Source: Maribacter sp. (lineage in GTDB: Bacteria > Bacteroidota > Bacteroidia > Flavobacteriales > Flavobacteriaceae). Taken from it: a stretch of 64,000 nt of DNA. The DNA lies in the NCBI RefSeq assembly GCF_016744255.1, contig NZ_JADGES010000002.1, positions 1-64,000 of the forward strand, in the 5' to 3' direction. The position numbers and the translations under genes were made by a program. Under the pieces are notes generated by a model that was not told where the DNA came from, made no database searches, and worked only from the letters and a program-made list of their open reading frames with translations. Positions 26,886-34,771 of this stretch are shown here, piece by piece (positions within the stretch are counted from its first letter, which is position 1; every line of letters begins with the position of its first letter).

Positions 26886-27128
26886 TTATCCTAATTTTTG
26901 CTCAATAAGGTTGTAAAAATGTTGTAACGTAGTAACGTTGATAAAGTCTTCACCAACTAGTTTTACTCCAAAATTAGATTCAACAGCAACCACAAGGTCT
27001 ACAAAATCTAAGCTATCTAATTCTAAAGTATCTTTAAGATTGGCCTCTGGATGAATATCCTCTTGCTCTACCTCAAATTCGTCTATAAGAAAGTCGTTTA
27101 TCTTTTCAATGATAACTTCTTTATTCAT
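26886..27128 (-). CDS. Acyl carrier protein (second of two)
   Basis: An 80-residue acyl carrier protein with LELDSLDFVDLVV, the phosphopantetheine serine being Ser39. It is acidic and of normal length. It lies between the LpxL-like acyltransferase and a KAS II gene, with short gaps of 3-7 bases. The set ACP-KAS-FabG-acyltransferase-DarAB around it suggests that it serves the alkyl or resorcinol branch, while the ACP at 16083 serves the polyene branch. That division is inference. Confidence 0.9.
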   Translation of the reverse strand: MNKEVIIEKINDFLIDEFEVEQEDIHPEANLKDTLELDSLDFVDLVVAVESNFGVKLVGEDFINVTTLQHFYNLIEQKLG

Positions 27129-27131
27129 GTA

Positions 27132-28349
27132 TTATATTGTTTTTATTACCAAAGCAGAGTTAGTTCCTCCAAACCCAAAAGAATTGGATAAAAATACATC
27201 AATTTTTTTATTTATGGTTTTGGTTACTAAATTTAATTTAGCGGAGTCTTCATCTGTATTTTCTAAATTTATGTTTGGAGCAACAAATGAGTTTTGCATC
27301 ATAAGCATGGAGTAAATTACCTCACTCGCACCTGCCATCCAACATTCATGGCCTGTCATTGACTTTGTAGAGCTAACACAAGGACGGTGCTCCCCAAAAA
27401 CTTCGTGAATTGCCTTTGCCTCATTAGCGTCTCCTACAGGAGTAGATGTTGCATGAGCGTTGACATAATCTATTTGTGAAGCATCCATTTTAGCATCTTC
27501 TAGAGCTTTTTTCATTGCTCTTGCCGGTCCATCTACATTTGGTGTTGATATATGCCCGCCATTAGATGAAAATCCATACCCTACAACTTCGGCTAAAATT
27601 GGAGCTCCTCTTTTTACTGCAGATTCATAACTCTCTAATATTACTGTAGCTCCACCACCACTTGGCACAAGTCCGCTCCTGTCTTTATCAAAAGGACGTG
27701 ACGCTTTTTCTGGGTTTTCGTCATTTATAGCAAATACACCAAGACCATCAAAACTAGCCATCGCAAGAGGGTTAATCTCTTGGGCGCCACCAGAAATGAT
27801 ACAATCTTGCATTCCACTCTTTATTAAATGGTACGCCATACCAATTGCATGCGAACCACTAGCGCAGGCTGCGCTTATTGTAAAATTAATACCCTTCAAT
27901 TTAAATATAGTAGAAAGGTTCATTGTTATAGTAGAGTTCATTGCTTTAAAAATAGCACCCGAACCAACAAGAGTAGTATCTTTCTTCTCTCTTACCGTAT
28001 CCATAGATTCTATAACGGATTTTGCAGTACTGTCGTTACCATAAATAACTCCTACTTCATTTGCATCTAAAAATTCTTGTGAAATTCTAGCATTAGCCAG
28101 AGCTTCTGCAGTTGCAGCATAGGCATAGGTACCTTCTTGCCCAAGACTAATACGTTGCCGCCTAGAAAGAACGCTTTTAAGGACTGGCGGATCTACTGCC
28201 CCTGTTAAACTAGACCTATACCCTAAATCTTTCCTTTCTTGATCAAAAACGATTCCAGATTTGCCCTCATATAAGGAAGTTTTTACCTCCTCCAGATTTT
28301 TACCTATACAAGAATAAATACCCATTCCTGTTATTACTACTCTTCTCAT
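27132..28349 (-). CDS. Beta-ketoacyl-ACP synthase II (FabF-like)
   Basis: A 405-residue KAS II with the full catalytic set: Cys162 (SAACASGSHA), His299 (VNAHATSTPVGD) and His334 (MTGHECWMAGAS). The second motif GHECWMAGA differs from the usual GHTLGAAG, but the histidine is kept. It lies between FabG and an ACP gene. It could extend the acyl chains for resorcinol formation or share work with the polyene ketosynthases. Housekeeping FabF is unlikely, since the gene sits inside the pigment run. Confidence 0.9.
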   Translation of the reverse strand: MRRVVITGMGIYSCIGKNLEEVKTSLYEGKSGIVFDQERKDLGYRSSLTGAVDPPVLKSVLSRRQRISLGQEGTYAYAATAEALANARISQEFLDANEVGVIYGNDSTAKSVIESMDTVREKKDTTLVGSGAIFKAMNSTITMNLSTIFKLKGINFTISAACASGSHAIGMAYHLIKSGMQDCIISGGAQEINPLAMASFDGLGVFAINDENPEKASRPFDKDRSGLVPSGGGATVILESYESAVKRGAPILAEVVGYGFSSNGGHISTPNVDGPARAMKKALEDAKMDASQIDYVNAHATSTPVGDANEAKAIHEVFGEHRPCVSSTKSMTGHECWMAGASEVIYSMLMMQNSFVAPNINLENTDEDSAKLNLVTKTINKKIDVFLSNSFGFGGTNSALVIKTI

Positions 28350-28364
28350 TATCTACAAACTCTT

Positions 28365-29117
28365 TTAAGAGTATATGCCTCCATTTATATTTACTACTTC
28401 TCCTGTAATATAGGAAGCTTTTTTAGAAATTAAAAACGAAACTAAATCTGCTACTTCTTGGGGCTCTCCAAACCTATTGGCTGGAATCATTTTTTTTAAC
28501 TCCTTTTCATTAAGCTCTCCGGTCATATCTGTTTTGATAAAACCTGGAGCAACAGCATTTACTGTAACGTTTCTTTTAGCAACTTCTTGCGCTAAAGCCT
28601 TAGTTGCAGCTATAATTGCTCCTTTTGCTGCAGAATAATTGGTTTGCCCAGGAGTTCCTTTAAGTCCAGATACGGAAACCATATTAACAATCCTTCCATA
28701 TTTATTCACTAATAATTTTTGAATAAGATGGTTGGTAACATTAAAAAAGCCGTTTAAACTTGTATTAATAACACTAGACCAATCCTCTGGTTTCATCCAC
28801 ATGAATAAACCGTCCTTAGTTATTCCAGCATTATTTACTATTGCTTCGATAAGAACATTCTCATTTGCTTCTTGCCAAGCGTCTAATTTTGCTCTTACCT
28901 CTTCTAAATTTCCAACGTTAAATTGAATAATTTCTCCCGAGCCGCCTACATTTTCAACTTCCTTCAGCGTTTCTTTAGCCGCCTCTTCATTGCTATTATA
29001 ATTTATAAGAATTTTATAATCCGAATCTTTTGCTAATTGGATACATATGGCTTTTCCTATTCCTCGAGAGCCACCTGTAACAAGGGCATACTTTTTAGGT
29101 GTAATTTTCTCCTTCAT
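28365..29117 (-). CDS. fabG: 3-oxoacyl-ACP reductase (FabG family)
   Basis: A 250-residue short-chain dehydrogenase with the cofactor motif TGGSRGIGKAI (residues 14-24), NNAG (95-98) and the catalytic Ser148, Tyr161 and Lys165 (YSAAK). It reduces 3-oxoacyl-ACP to 3-hydroxyacyl-ACP, the step before dehydration. It is the only ketoreductase of the cluster, so it probably serves every round of polyene extension. It follows the WG-repeat gene with a 21-base gap and precedes the KAS II gene. Confidence 0.92.
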   Translation of the reverse strand: MKEKITPKKYALVTGGSRGIGKAICIQLAKDSDYKILINYNSNEEAAKETLKEVENVGGSGEIIQFNVGNLEEVRAKLDAWQEANENVLIEAIVNNAGITKDGLFMWMKPEDWSSVINTSLNGFFNVTNHLIQKLLVNKYGRIVNMVSVSGLKGTPGQTNYSAAKGAIIAATKALAQEVAKRNVTVNAVAPGFIKTDMTGELNEKELKKMIPANRFGEPQEVADLVSFLISKKASYITGEVVNINGGIYS

Positions 29118-29138
29118 TTATTTGATATGCTTTCTAAA

Positions 29139-30269
29139 TTATTTATTGGTGTCGACAAAATTTTCAGCGTTCTGAAACCATTTACCTGCTAGAACTTCTC
29201 CTTTTTCATTAATAAAACCCCAGCCTTTTTTTGATTTAACTTTAGCCAAACCATCAATAAAACCTTTTTTAAATCCAGACATTACAAATGAAAATCCTCC
29301 AGAAATATCATATTCCATAGGAATTACTAAGGTTCCTGATTCATTTACAAATCCCCATTTTTTATCTCTTACAGGAGCCAGTCCTTTATCTCCAAAAATT
29401 TCAGCATCTCTATAATCAAAAGGGATTACTTCTTCTCCTTTCTCGTTAATATAGCCCCATTTTTTGTTTTTTAAAACCGGAGCAAATCCATTAACAAAGG
29501 CTTTTGTTTTATCAAAAGTTGGCTGAATAACCCACTCTCCTTTTACATTAACAAAACCCCATTTTTTTCCTCTTCTAGCATAAGTTAGCTTCGATGAAGA
29601 ATGAAAATTTGCTATTTTAGTTGCTCCAGAAACAACTTGTAATTTACCATCGGCAAAAATTCCAAAATCCTCTCCTTTTCTTCCCCATATTCCATTAGGA
29701 CTATATTTTCCCATTTCCTGATACTCCGCTGGTATTACTAAGTCTCCTTTTTGGTTAATCAACCCCCAAGAATCACCAACCTTAACTTTAGCATGACCCG
29801 CCCAAAAGTTCTTTATTGCCGCAAATTTAGGTTCTAATATAAGTTTACCGTCTATTCCTAACAAACCTATTCTATCTCCTTTCTTAAATAAAGCTACACC
29901 ATCCTTAAAATCATAATACTTATCTGGCACAGGAGTTTCTAATTGCTTCCCTGTTCCATCCACGTATTTCCATACATCATTACTAAAAACTAAAGCGTAC
30001 CCAGAATTAAACCGCTTTACCTTATCATATTCAGCAGGGATTACCCATTCTCCTTTTGCATTAATATAGCCCCATTTATCATTTTTCCTTACCGCCGCAA
30101 AGGCTCCCGAAAAACTTGCTGCTTTTTCAAATTGAGGCTCAATTACATATGCTCCAGATTTGTCAACATATCCAAATAAATCATTCTCTCTAACCAACGC
30201 AAGTTCCTGCGCATAAAAGGAAGAGACCGATAATAAAATAGTTAAAATGAATAAAAAACCCCTTTTCAT
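29139..30269 (-). CDS. WG-repeat protein, predicted exported
   Basis: The protein has a signal peptide (MKRGFLFILTILLSVSSFYA) and then about nine repeats of roughly 40-45 residues, six carrying an exact Trp-Gly (KWGYI, SWGLI, KWGFV, KWGYI, KWGFV, GWGFI) and the others a degenerate form, each with a following G-x-(W/L/E)VI(P/Q)-type strand. WG repeats form beta-rich scaffolds of unknown general function. Its place between the ammonia-lyase (7-base gap) and FabG is unusual for a periplasmic scaffold, and it may organise envelope parts of the pathway. No enzymatic residue is visible. Confidence 0.85.
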   Translation of the reverse strand: MKRGFLFILTILLSVSSFYAQELALVRENDLFGYVDKSGAYVIEPQFEKAASFSGAFAAVRKNDKWGYINAKGEWVIPAEYDKVKRFNSGYALVFSNDVWKYVDGTGKQLETPVPDKYYDFKDGVALFKKGDRIGLLGIDGKLILEPKFAAIKNFWAGHAKVKVGDSWGLINQKGDLVIPAEYQEMGKYSPNGIWGRKGEDFGIFADGKLQVVSGATKIANFHSSSKLTYARRGKKWGFVNVKGEWVIQPTFDKTKAFVNGFAPVLKNKKWGYINEKGEEVIPFDYRDAEIFGDKGLAPVRDKKWGFVNESGTLVIPMEYDISGGFSFVMSGFKKGFIDGLAKVKSKKGWGFINEKGEVLAGKWFQNAENFVDTNK

Positions 30270-30275
30270 AATGTT

Positions 30276-31802
30276 TTAATTTTCGTTGTTAATAATAAAA
30301 TCTTTTACTTGATTAACATAAGGATACATAATTAAATCCTCTTTAAACGGGGGAACAATTTTTCTTATTTTGTCGTAAACTTCTTTTGTTTTAGAAGATA
30401 CTTTATCCTGAACACCTAAGTATTCTATTGCTTGTGTTATTGTTATTAACTCTATTGCCATTACTTCAAAAGCATTCTCAATTACCTTTTTAGTAATTAA
30501 TGCCGCATTTGTACCCATACTAACAATGTCTTGATTGTCATTATTATTAGGTATACTATGCACATACATAGGGTTAGATAGCATTTGGTTCTCTGCTGTT
30601 GTAGATGTCGCAGTGAATTGAACACCTTGCATTCCAAAATTTAAACCTAATTTTCCTAGGTTAACAAATGGAGGTAAAATATCATTCAATTTAGAATTCA
30701 TTAAATAATTTAATTGCCTTTCTGCAAGCATACTCATTTTAGCAACAACTATTTTTAGTTTATCCATTTCTAAAGAAACATAATCTCCATGGAAATTTCC
30801 TCCATGATAAACATGCTTTCTCTTTACATCTACAATAGGATTATCATTGGCAGAATTAACCTCTTCTATAAGTATTTTTTCTACTCCGTTTAAAGTATCT
30901 AAAATCGGCCCTAATATTTGTGGTACACAACGAATAGAGTAATATTCTTGTACTTTTTCTTCAAAAACAGAAACATCATCATTATTAGTATATAAATGAT
31001 GTTCTCTTTTTCTTGTAAGCGTACTATCATTTAAATGACTACGCATAGATCGAGCAATCTCTCGTTGCCCTTTATGCTTTTTAGTCTGGTTTAGTTCTTC
31101 GGACAAATGGTCATCATAAGCCTCAACAATTTCATTAATAGCAGAAGAACAAGCTATCATCCATTCTAATAATCTACGCGTATAAACTGTATTTACAATA
31201 CCTATACCCGTCATTACAGAAGTTCCATTTATAAGTGCTAGTCCTTCTCGTAATTCTACTGAAATAGGAGCTAGACCCTCTTCTTTATAAACCTCTTGTG
31301 TTGGTCTTCTTTTTCCTTTATAAAATACTTCTCCTTCACCAATAAGAACTAACGCCAAATGAGCTAGTTGCACTAAATCTCCACTAGCACCAACACCTCC
31401 ATGCTCATATATAAGCGGAGTAATATCTTTATTTATTAAAGAAGTCATTAATTCTATTACCGATATATGCACCCCAGAGTTACCTAGACTTAAAGTATTT
31501 AATCTTGCTAACATTGCCGCCTTTACATATTGCGGCGCTATAGGGTTCCCTGAACCTGAGGCATGACTTCTAATTAAATTATATTGAAGTTGAATTCTTT
31601 CTGAATCCTTTATTTTGTATTGTGCCATGGGGCCAAAACCCGTATTAACCCCGTAAATAACTTTGTTTTTAGAAAATTCTTTCAAAAAATCAAAACTTTC
31701 TACTACAGTCTCTTTTACTTTTTTATCAATTTTTATTGGGTCATTTTTAAAAATAACGCTGTAAAACTCCTCTATTCCTAACTTTCCTTTAATTTCTGGC
31801 AT
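30276..31802 (-). CDS. Tyrosine ammonia-lyase (aromatic amino acid lyase)
   Basis: A 508-residue MIO-type lyase. The Ala-Ser-Gly that forms the electrophile is Ala139-Ser140-Gly141 (HGGVGASGDL), the catalytic Tyr50 stands in YGVNTGFGP, and the substrate-selectivity pair is Ser79-His80 (LIRSHASG). The sequence closely follows my recollection of the characterised tyrosine ammonia-lyase of Flavobacterium johnsoniae, which shows the same Ser-His pair. Its product, 4-coumarate, would be the starter of the aryl polyene. It is the first gene of the long minus-strand run. Histidine ammonia-lyase also carries Ser-His, so identity rests on whole-sequence similarity and context. Confidence 0.88.
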   Translation of the reverse strand: MPEIKGKLGIEEFYSVIFKNDPIKIDKKVKETVVESFDFLKEFSKNKVIYGVNTGFGPMAQYKIKDSERIQLQYNLIRSHASGSGNPIAPQYVKAAMLARLNTLSLGNSGVHISVIELMTSLINKDITPLIYEHGGVGASGDLVQLAHLALVLIGEGEVFYKGKRRPTQEVYKEEGLAPISVELREGLALINGTSVMTGIGIVNTVYTRRLLEWMIACSSAINEIVEAYDDHLSEELNQTKKHKGQREIARSMRSHLNDSTLTRKREHHLYTNNDDVSVFEEKVQEYYSIRCVPQILGPILDTLNGVEKILIEEVNSANDNPIVDVKRKHVYHGGNFHGDYVSLEMDKLKIVVAKMSMLAERQLNYLMNSKLNDILPPFVNLGKLGLNFGMQGVQFTATSTTAENQMLSNPMYVHSIPNNNDNQDIVSMGTNAALITKKVIENAFEVMAIELITITQAIEYLGVQDKVSSKTKEVYDKIRKIVPPFKEDLIMYPYVNQVKDFIINNEN

Positions 31803-31864
31803 GTATGGTTGAATCTATCTTAAACAAGTGGCAATTTATAAATAAAAATAGCTAATTTGGTATG

Positions 31865-31872
31865 CAAATTTA
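31865..31872 (-). promoter_or_regulatory. Possible -7 box upstream of the ammonia-lyase
   Basis: The minus strand reads TAAATTTG here, matching TAnnTTTG, about 62 bases before the ammonia-lyase start. No TTTG is seen 19-21 bases upstream, so the -33 part is missing or diverged. The 104-base region between the divergent ammonia-lyase and FAD enzyme is the only likely place for the main promoter of the cluster. Confidence 0.35.
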
Positions 31873-31906
31873 TAATATTTACTAAATATTTAATATTAAT
31901 TGCAGG

Positions 31907-33151
31907 ATGAATCAAGAAAATGTTGAAGTATTAATAATTGGGGCAGGACCATCTGGCTCAGTAGCAGCTTCATATTTACATAATAGTGGCTTTAAAGTTA
32001 AAGTTGTAGAAAAGAGTATATTTCCTCGATTTGTAATAGGAGAAAGTCTTCTGCCACGTTGTATGGATCACTTTGAAGAGGTAGATTTATTACAACCTTT
32101 AAAAGATTTTGGATTTGAAATTAAATCTGGAGCACGATTTATGAGAGGTGAAGAGATTTGCAATTTCGATTTTGGAAAAAAACATGGAGATGGCTGGGAT
32201 TGGACATGGCAAGTACCAAGAGCCGATTTTGATTCCGTACTAACGGATACGCTTATAGAGAGAGGAGTTGATATCGTTTTTGATCATGCAGTGATTGATG
32301 TTAATATCGAAAAAGAGAAGTCTATAATTACTATAGAAGATAGTAAAGGGAATACAAGTAAAATTACAGCTAAATTTATAATTGACTCTAGTGGATATGG
32401 CAGGGTATTGCCGAGATTATTAGATTTAGAGAAACCCTCGCCTTTACCAAAACATTCTTCCATATTTGCGCATGTTAATGATAAGAATAGACCAGAAGGA
32501 GAGGAAGGAACTTTAATAACTTTTGATGTTTTAAGTCAAGAAACATGGCTGTGGGTTATTCCTTTTTCTAACGGACACACGAGTATAGGTCTTGTTGGTC
32601 CAACCGAATATTTAGAGTCTTTTACAGGGTCCAATGAAGAAAAAATAAAACAAATAATAAAACTCTCGAAGTATTACAAAAATCGCTTTGAAGATGTAAG
32701 TTTTGATTTTGAACCTAAAATGATAAAAAATTATTCCAAATCTGTAAAACAAATTTATGGTAAGGGATATGCCTTAACAGGAAATAGTGCAGAATTTTTA
32801 GATCCAGTATTTTCTTCTGGAGTAACATTTGCAACAGAATCTGCTCTTTTAGCAGCAAAATTAGCGGCTAAAGAACTAAGAGGAAATCAGGTCGATTGGG
32901 AGAAAGAGTACTACGACTACATAAAACAAGGGGTTGCTGTTTTTGCTACTTATGTAAAAGAGTGGTATACTGGTAATTTGCAGAAAATATTTTTTCATAG
33001 ACCCGAAAATCCTGAGATAAAAAAGCAAATCTGCGCAGTACTCGCTGGCTATGTTTGGGACCAAACCAATCCGTTTGTAAAGAACCATAACCGTTTGGTA
33101 AAAACAGTTGCCAAAGTAATTGATATGGAAACTGCAGAACAAAAAGCATAA
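31907..33151 (+). CDS. Flavin-dependent halogenase-like FAD oxidoreductase
   Basis: This 414-residue flavoprotein has the FAD motif IGAGPSGSVAA (residues 11-21), the halogenase-type motif WLWVIP (Trp214, Trp216, Pro219; family pattern WxWxIP) and Lys73 in FEIKSGARF, where variant-B halogenases carry the catalytic lysine. GESLLP near residue 45 also fits the family. It could chlorinate the aryl ring; chlorinated flexirubins are known. A hydroxylase role is the main alternative. It is divergent from the rest of the cluster, so it has its own promoter, and it is closed by the terminator at 33151. Confidence 0.8.
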   Translation: MNQENVEVLIIGAGPSGSVAASYLHNSGFKVKVVEKSIFPRFVIGESLLPRCMDHFEEVDLLQPLKDFGFEIKSGARFMRGEEICNFDFGKKHGDGWDWTWQVPRADFDSVLTDTLIERGVDIVFDHAVIDVNIEKEKSIITIEDSKGNTSKITAKFIIDSSGYGRVLPRLLDLEKPSPLPKHSSIFAHVNDKNRPEGEEGTLITFDVLSQETWLWVIPFSNGHTSIGLVGPTEYLESFTGSNEEKIKQIIKLSKYYKNRFEDVSFDFEPKMIKNYSKSVKQIYGKGYALTGNSAEFLDPVFSSGVTFATESALLAAKLAAKELRGNQVDWEKEYYDYIKQGVAVFATYVKEWYTGNLQKIFFHRPENPEIKKQICAVLAGYVWDQTNPFVKNHNRLVKTVAKVIDMETAEQKA

Positions 33152-33185
33152 AAAAAGGGAACCTTACTGAAGGTTCCCTTTTTTT
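33151..33185. terminator. Bidirectional rho-independent terminator
   Basis: A hairpin with stem AAAAAGGGAACCTT / AAGGTTCCCTTTTT and loop ACTG, with T-runs on both strands. It separates the converging FAD enzyme gene and the exported protein gene, and marks the right edge of the pigment cluster. It overlaps the last bases of the FAD gene's stop region. Confidence 0.9.
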
Positions 33186-33202
33186 ATGCTTATTTTATAT
33201 TC

Positions 33203-33808
33203 TTATTTTAAAGCCTTCTTTTTAAGAAACCCTGCAAATGATTTTGCTGCTTTAGCGTAACATTCTGATATTCTATAACCAGAGTTATAATCATAGCCCA
33301 TAGCACCATAACCTTGTACTTTATAAAATTTCCCAGAGAATAAAACGTTCCCAGGATTGCTAGTTTCATATACGCTAATAGTTACATCTATTTCTGCATT
33401 TTTTCTTACAACACCAACATTGTATCCTGCGTATATTTTATTAGAATGAATTTTCATGGTATACTTAGCATCCGAATTATCTTTTCCTACAGAAATTCCT
33501 TCCTCTTCAAATCTTTTATTAAAAGACTCTATAAATTTAGGCTCATAAAGTTCTTCTCTATCCGAAAACCAAGATGCTTTAAACTTTTCTCCTGCCCCTG
33601 CTTCTTTCTCTTCTCTTTTCTTCATTTTATCCGCTAAAAAATCCTCTTCCGAATCATATTTAGGAATTTTTACGTCAGAATAATCAAACTCAAGAGCATA
33701 ATTTTTAATCTCTTTTAAATCTTTTGGACTACCATCTATTTCTTTTAATTTTTGGGCTTGTGTAGCACCAGAAACAACTAGCATTGCGAGTAATAATACT
33801 TTTTTCAT
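33203..33808 (-). CDS. Exported protein of unknown function
   Basis: With the ATG at 33808 the product is about 201 residues and starts with a good signal peptide (MKKVLLLAMLVVSGATQAQ). A start six codons further upstream is possible but would put extra residues in front of this signal. The mature part is acidic and basic mixed, with SWFSDREELYEPKF near the middle and a C-terminal GYGAMGYDYNSGYR stretch. I do not recognise the domain. Small periplasmic proteins of this pattern are common in Flavobacteriia. Confidence 0.75.
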   Translation of the reverse strand: MKKVLLLAMLVVSGATQAQKLKEIDGSPKDLKEIKNYALEFDYSDVKIPKYDSEEDFLADKMKKREEKEAGAGEKFKASWFSDREELYEPKFIESFNKRFEEEGISVGKDNSDAKYTMKIHSNKIYAGYNVGVVRKNAEIDVTISVYETSNPGNVLFSGKFYKVQGYGAMGYDYNSGYRISECYAKAAKSFAGFLKKKALK

Positions 33809-33892
33809 AGGTATAAATTTTAACACTTCTTAATTATGATTACTTTTCTATTTATGAAAACGATTAATAAACTTACAAAGTATATTTCTTCA

Positions 33893-34732
33893 CTAAAACC
33901 TTCCTACGACTCCTATCTGCCCTGGAGCAAAATTTAGGTTCCAAGATATTTTTTTACTGCCTTCGTTATACTTTTGGTTATACCGAGAATCTAAATACCT
34001 ATCTATGGATTCTACGGTAAAAATACTTATTGCTACTCCCAAAGCAACATCGGATAACCAATGCTTACCCTCCCACAACCTAGAAACTGCAGGAATAGAA
34101 CCTAAAGTATAAACTCCTGTTTTTACCCATGGATTTTTAAATTGTTTTGCAATAGCGTGTGCATTTGTCATAGCCAAAATAGCATGACCCGAAGGAAAAG
34201 AATGATACTTCTTACTCCCTCCCCAAAAAGGCTTAAACGTATCTTTAGATTTTCCACTTAATGGTCTTGCTCTACCCACCACCGATTTAACCACTTGTTG
34301 CAAAAAACCCGCTGAAGTTGCAGAGGCTATTAATAAAACCCCTGTTCTCCTTAATTTTTCATCTTTTAAAGCTAAACCTGTTACGTATATTGCACCAGTA
34401 ATTAAATAATTATTACTTGGACTACCAACATTAAAACCATACTCGCTAATTCCTTTTGGGACATCCTCTTTTATAGCTATAAAAGAATCAGAAACAGGTT
34501 TATCTACTAAATGAAGTAAACTTGTCCCTGCCAAAGTATACCCTACAGTTGCCCACTGATCTCCTTTCCAATGCAACGGTCTTGCATAAGAATAACCAAC
34601 TCCTTTAAATATATTTCCAAAATCATAAGTAAACATTTGCCATCTACTATCTTCTAAATCTGTTTTTATTTGTTGCGATTTTGCAAACAGAGCGGATAAA
34701 AGAAAAATTCCAAGAAGTACTTTTTTTATCAT
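33893..34732 (-). CDS. PAP2-type phosphatase
   Basis: A 279-residue membrane protein of the phosphatidic acid phosphatase type 2 family. The three motifs are visible: KSVVGRARPL near residue 150, FPSGHA near 180, and SRLWEGKHWLSDVALG near 217, giving Lys, Arg, Ser-Gly-His and the second His-Asp. An N-terminal signal-like segment (MIKKVLLGIFLLSALFAKSQ) precedes it. It probably removes phosphate from a lipid such as undecaprenyl pyrophosphate or phosphatidate in the periplasm. It stands alone, with no clear operon partner. Confidence 0.88.
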   Translation of the reverse strand: MIKKVLLGIFLLSALFAKSQQIKTDLEDSRWQMFTYDFGNIFKGVGYSYARPLHWKGDQWATVGYTLAGTSLLHLVDKPVSDSFIAIKEDVPKGISEYGFNVGSPSNNYLITGAIYVTGLALKDEKLRRTGVLLIASATSAGFLQQVVKSVVGRARPLSGKSKDTFKPFWGGSKKYHSFPSGHAILAMTNAHAIAKQFKNPWVKTGVYTLGSIPAVSRLWEGKHWLSDVALGVAISIFTVESIDRYLDSRYNQKYNEGSKKISWNLNFAPGQIGVVGRF

Positions 34733-34771
34733 GTGATTATATCCTGTATTAAATACTAATTAAAATAGCTG

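Larger units (their letters stand above)
826..33151. other. Flexirubin-type (aryl polyene-dialkylresorcinol) pigment gene cluster
   Basis: About 31 minus-strand genes run from the tyrosine ammonia-lyase at 31802 to the PaaK-like ligase ending at 826, with mostly overlapping or very short junctions, plus one divergent plus-strand FAD enzyme. Together they supply the starter unit, type II PKS elongation, DarA/DarB resorcinol formation, tailoring, acyl transfer and export functions known from flexirubin clusters. The left border is the decayed ABC cassette, and the right border is the bidirectional terminator at 33151-33185. No phosphopantetheinyl transferase is present, so the ACPs must rely on an enzyme encoded elsewhere. 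Confidence 0.9.

Noticed and set aside
27132..28349. Housekeeping FabF
   Set aside because: The gene lies inside the pigment run with its own ACP and FabG and has a diverged GHECW motif.
30276..31802. Histidine ammonia-lyase
   Set aside because: The Ser-His pair is shared, but the overall sequence and the aryl polyene setting favour the tyrosine enzyme.
31851..31906. Plus-strand promoter for the FAD enzyme
   Set aside because: A TTTG at 31856 is present, but no TAnnTTTG is found at the right distance.
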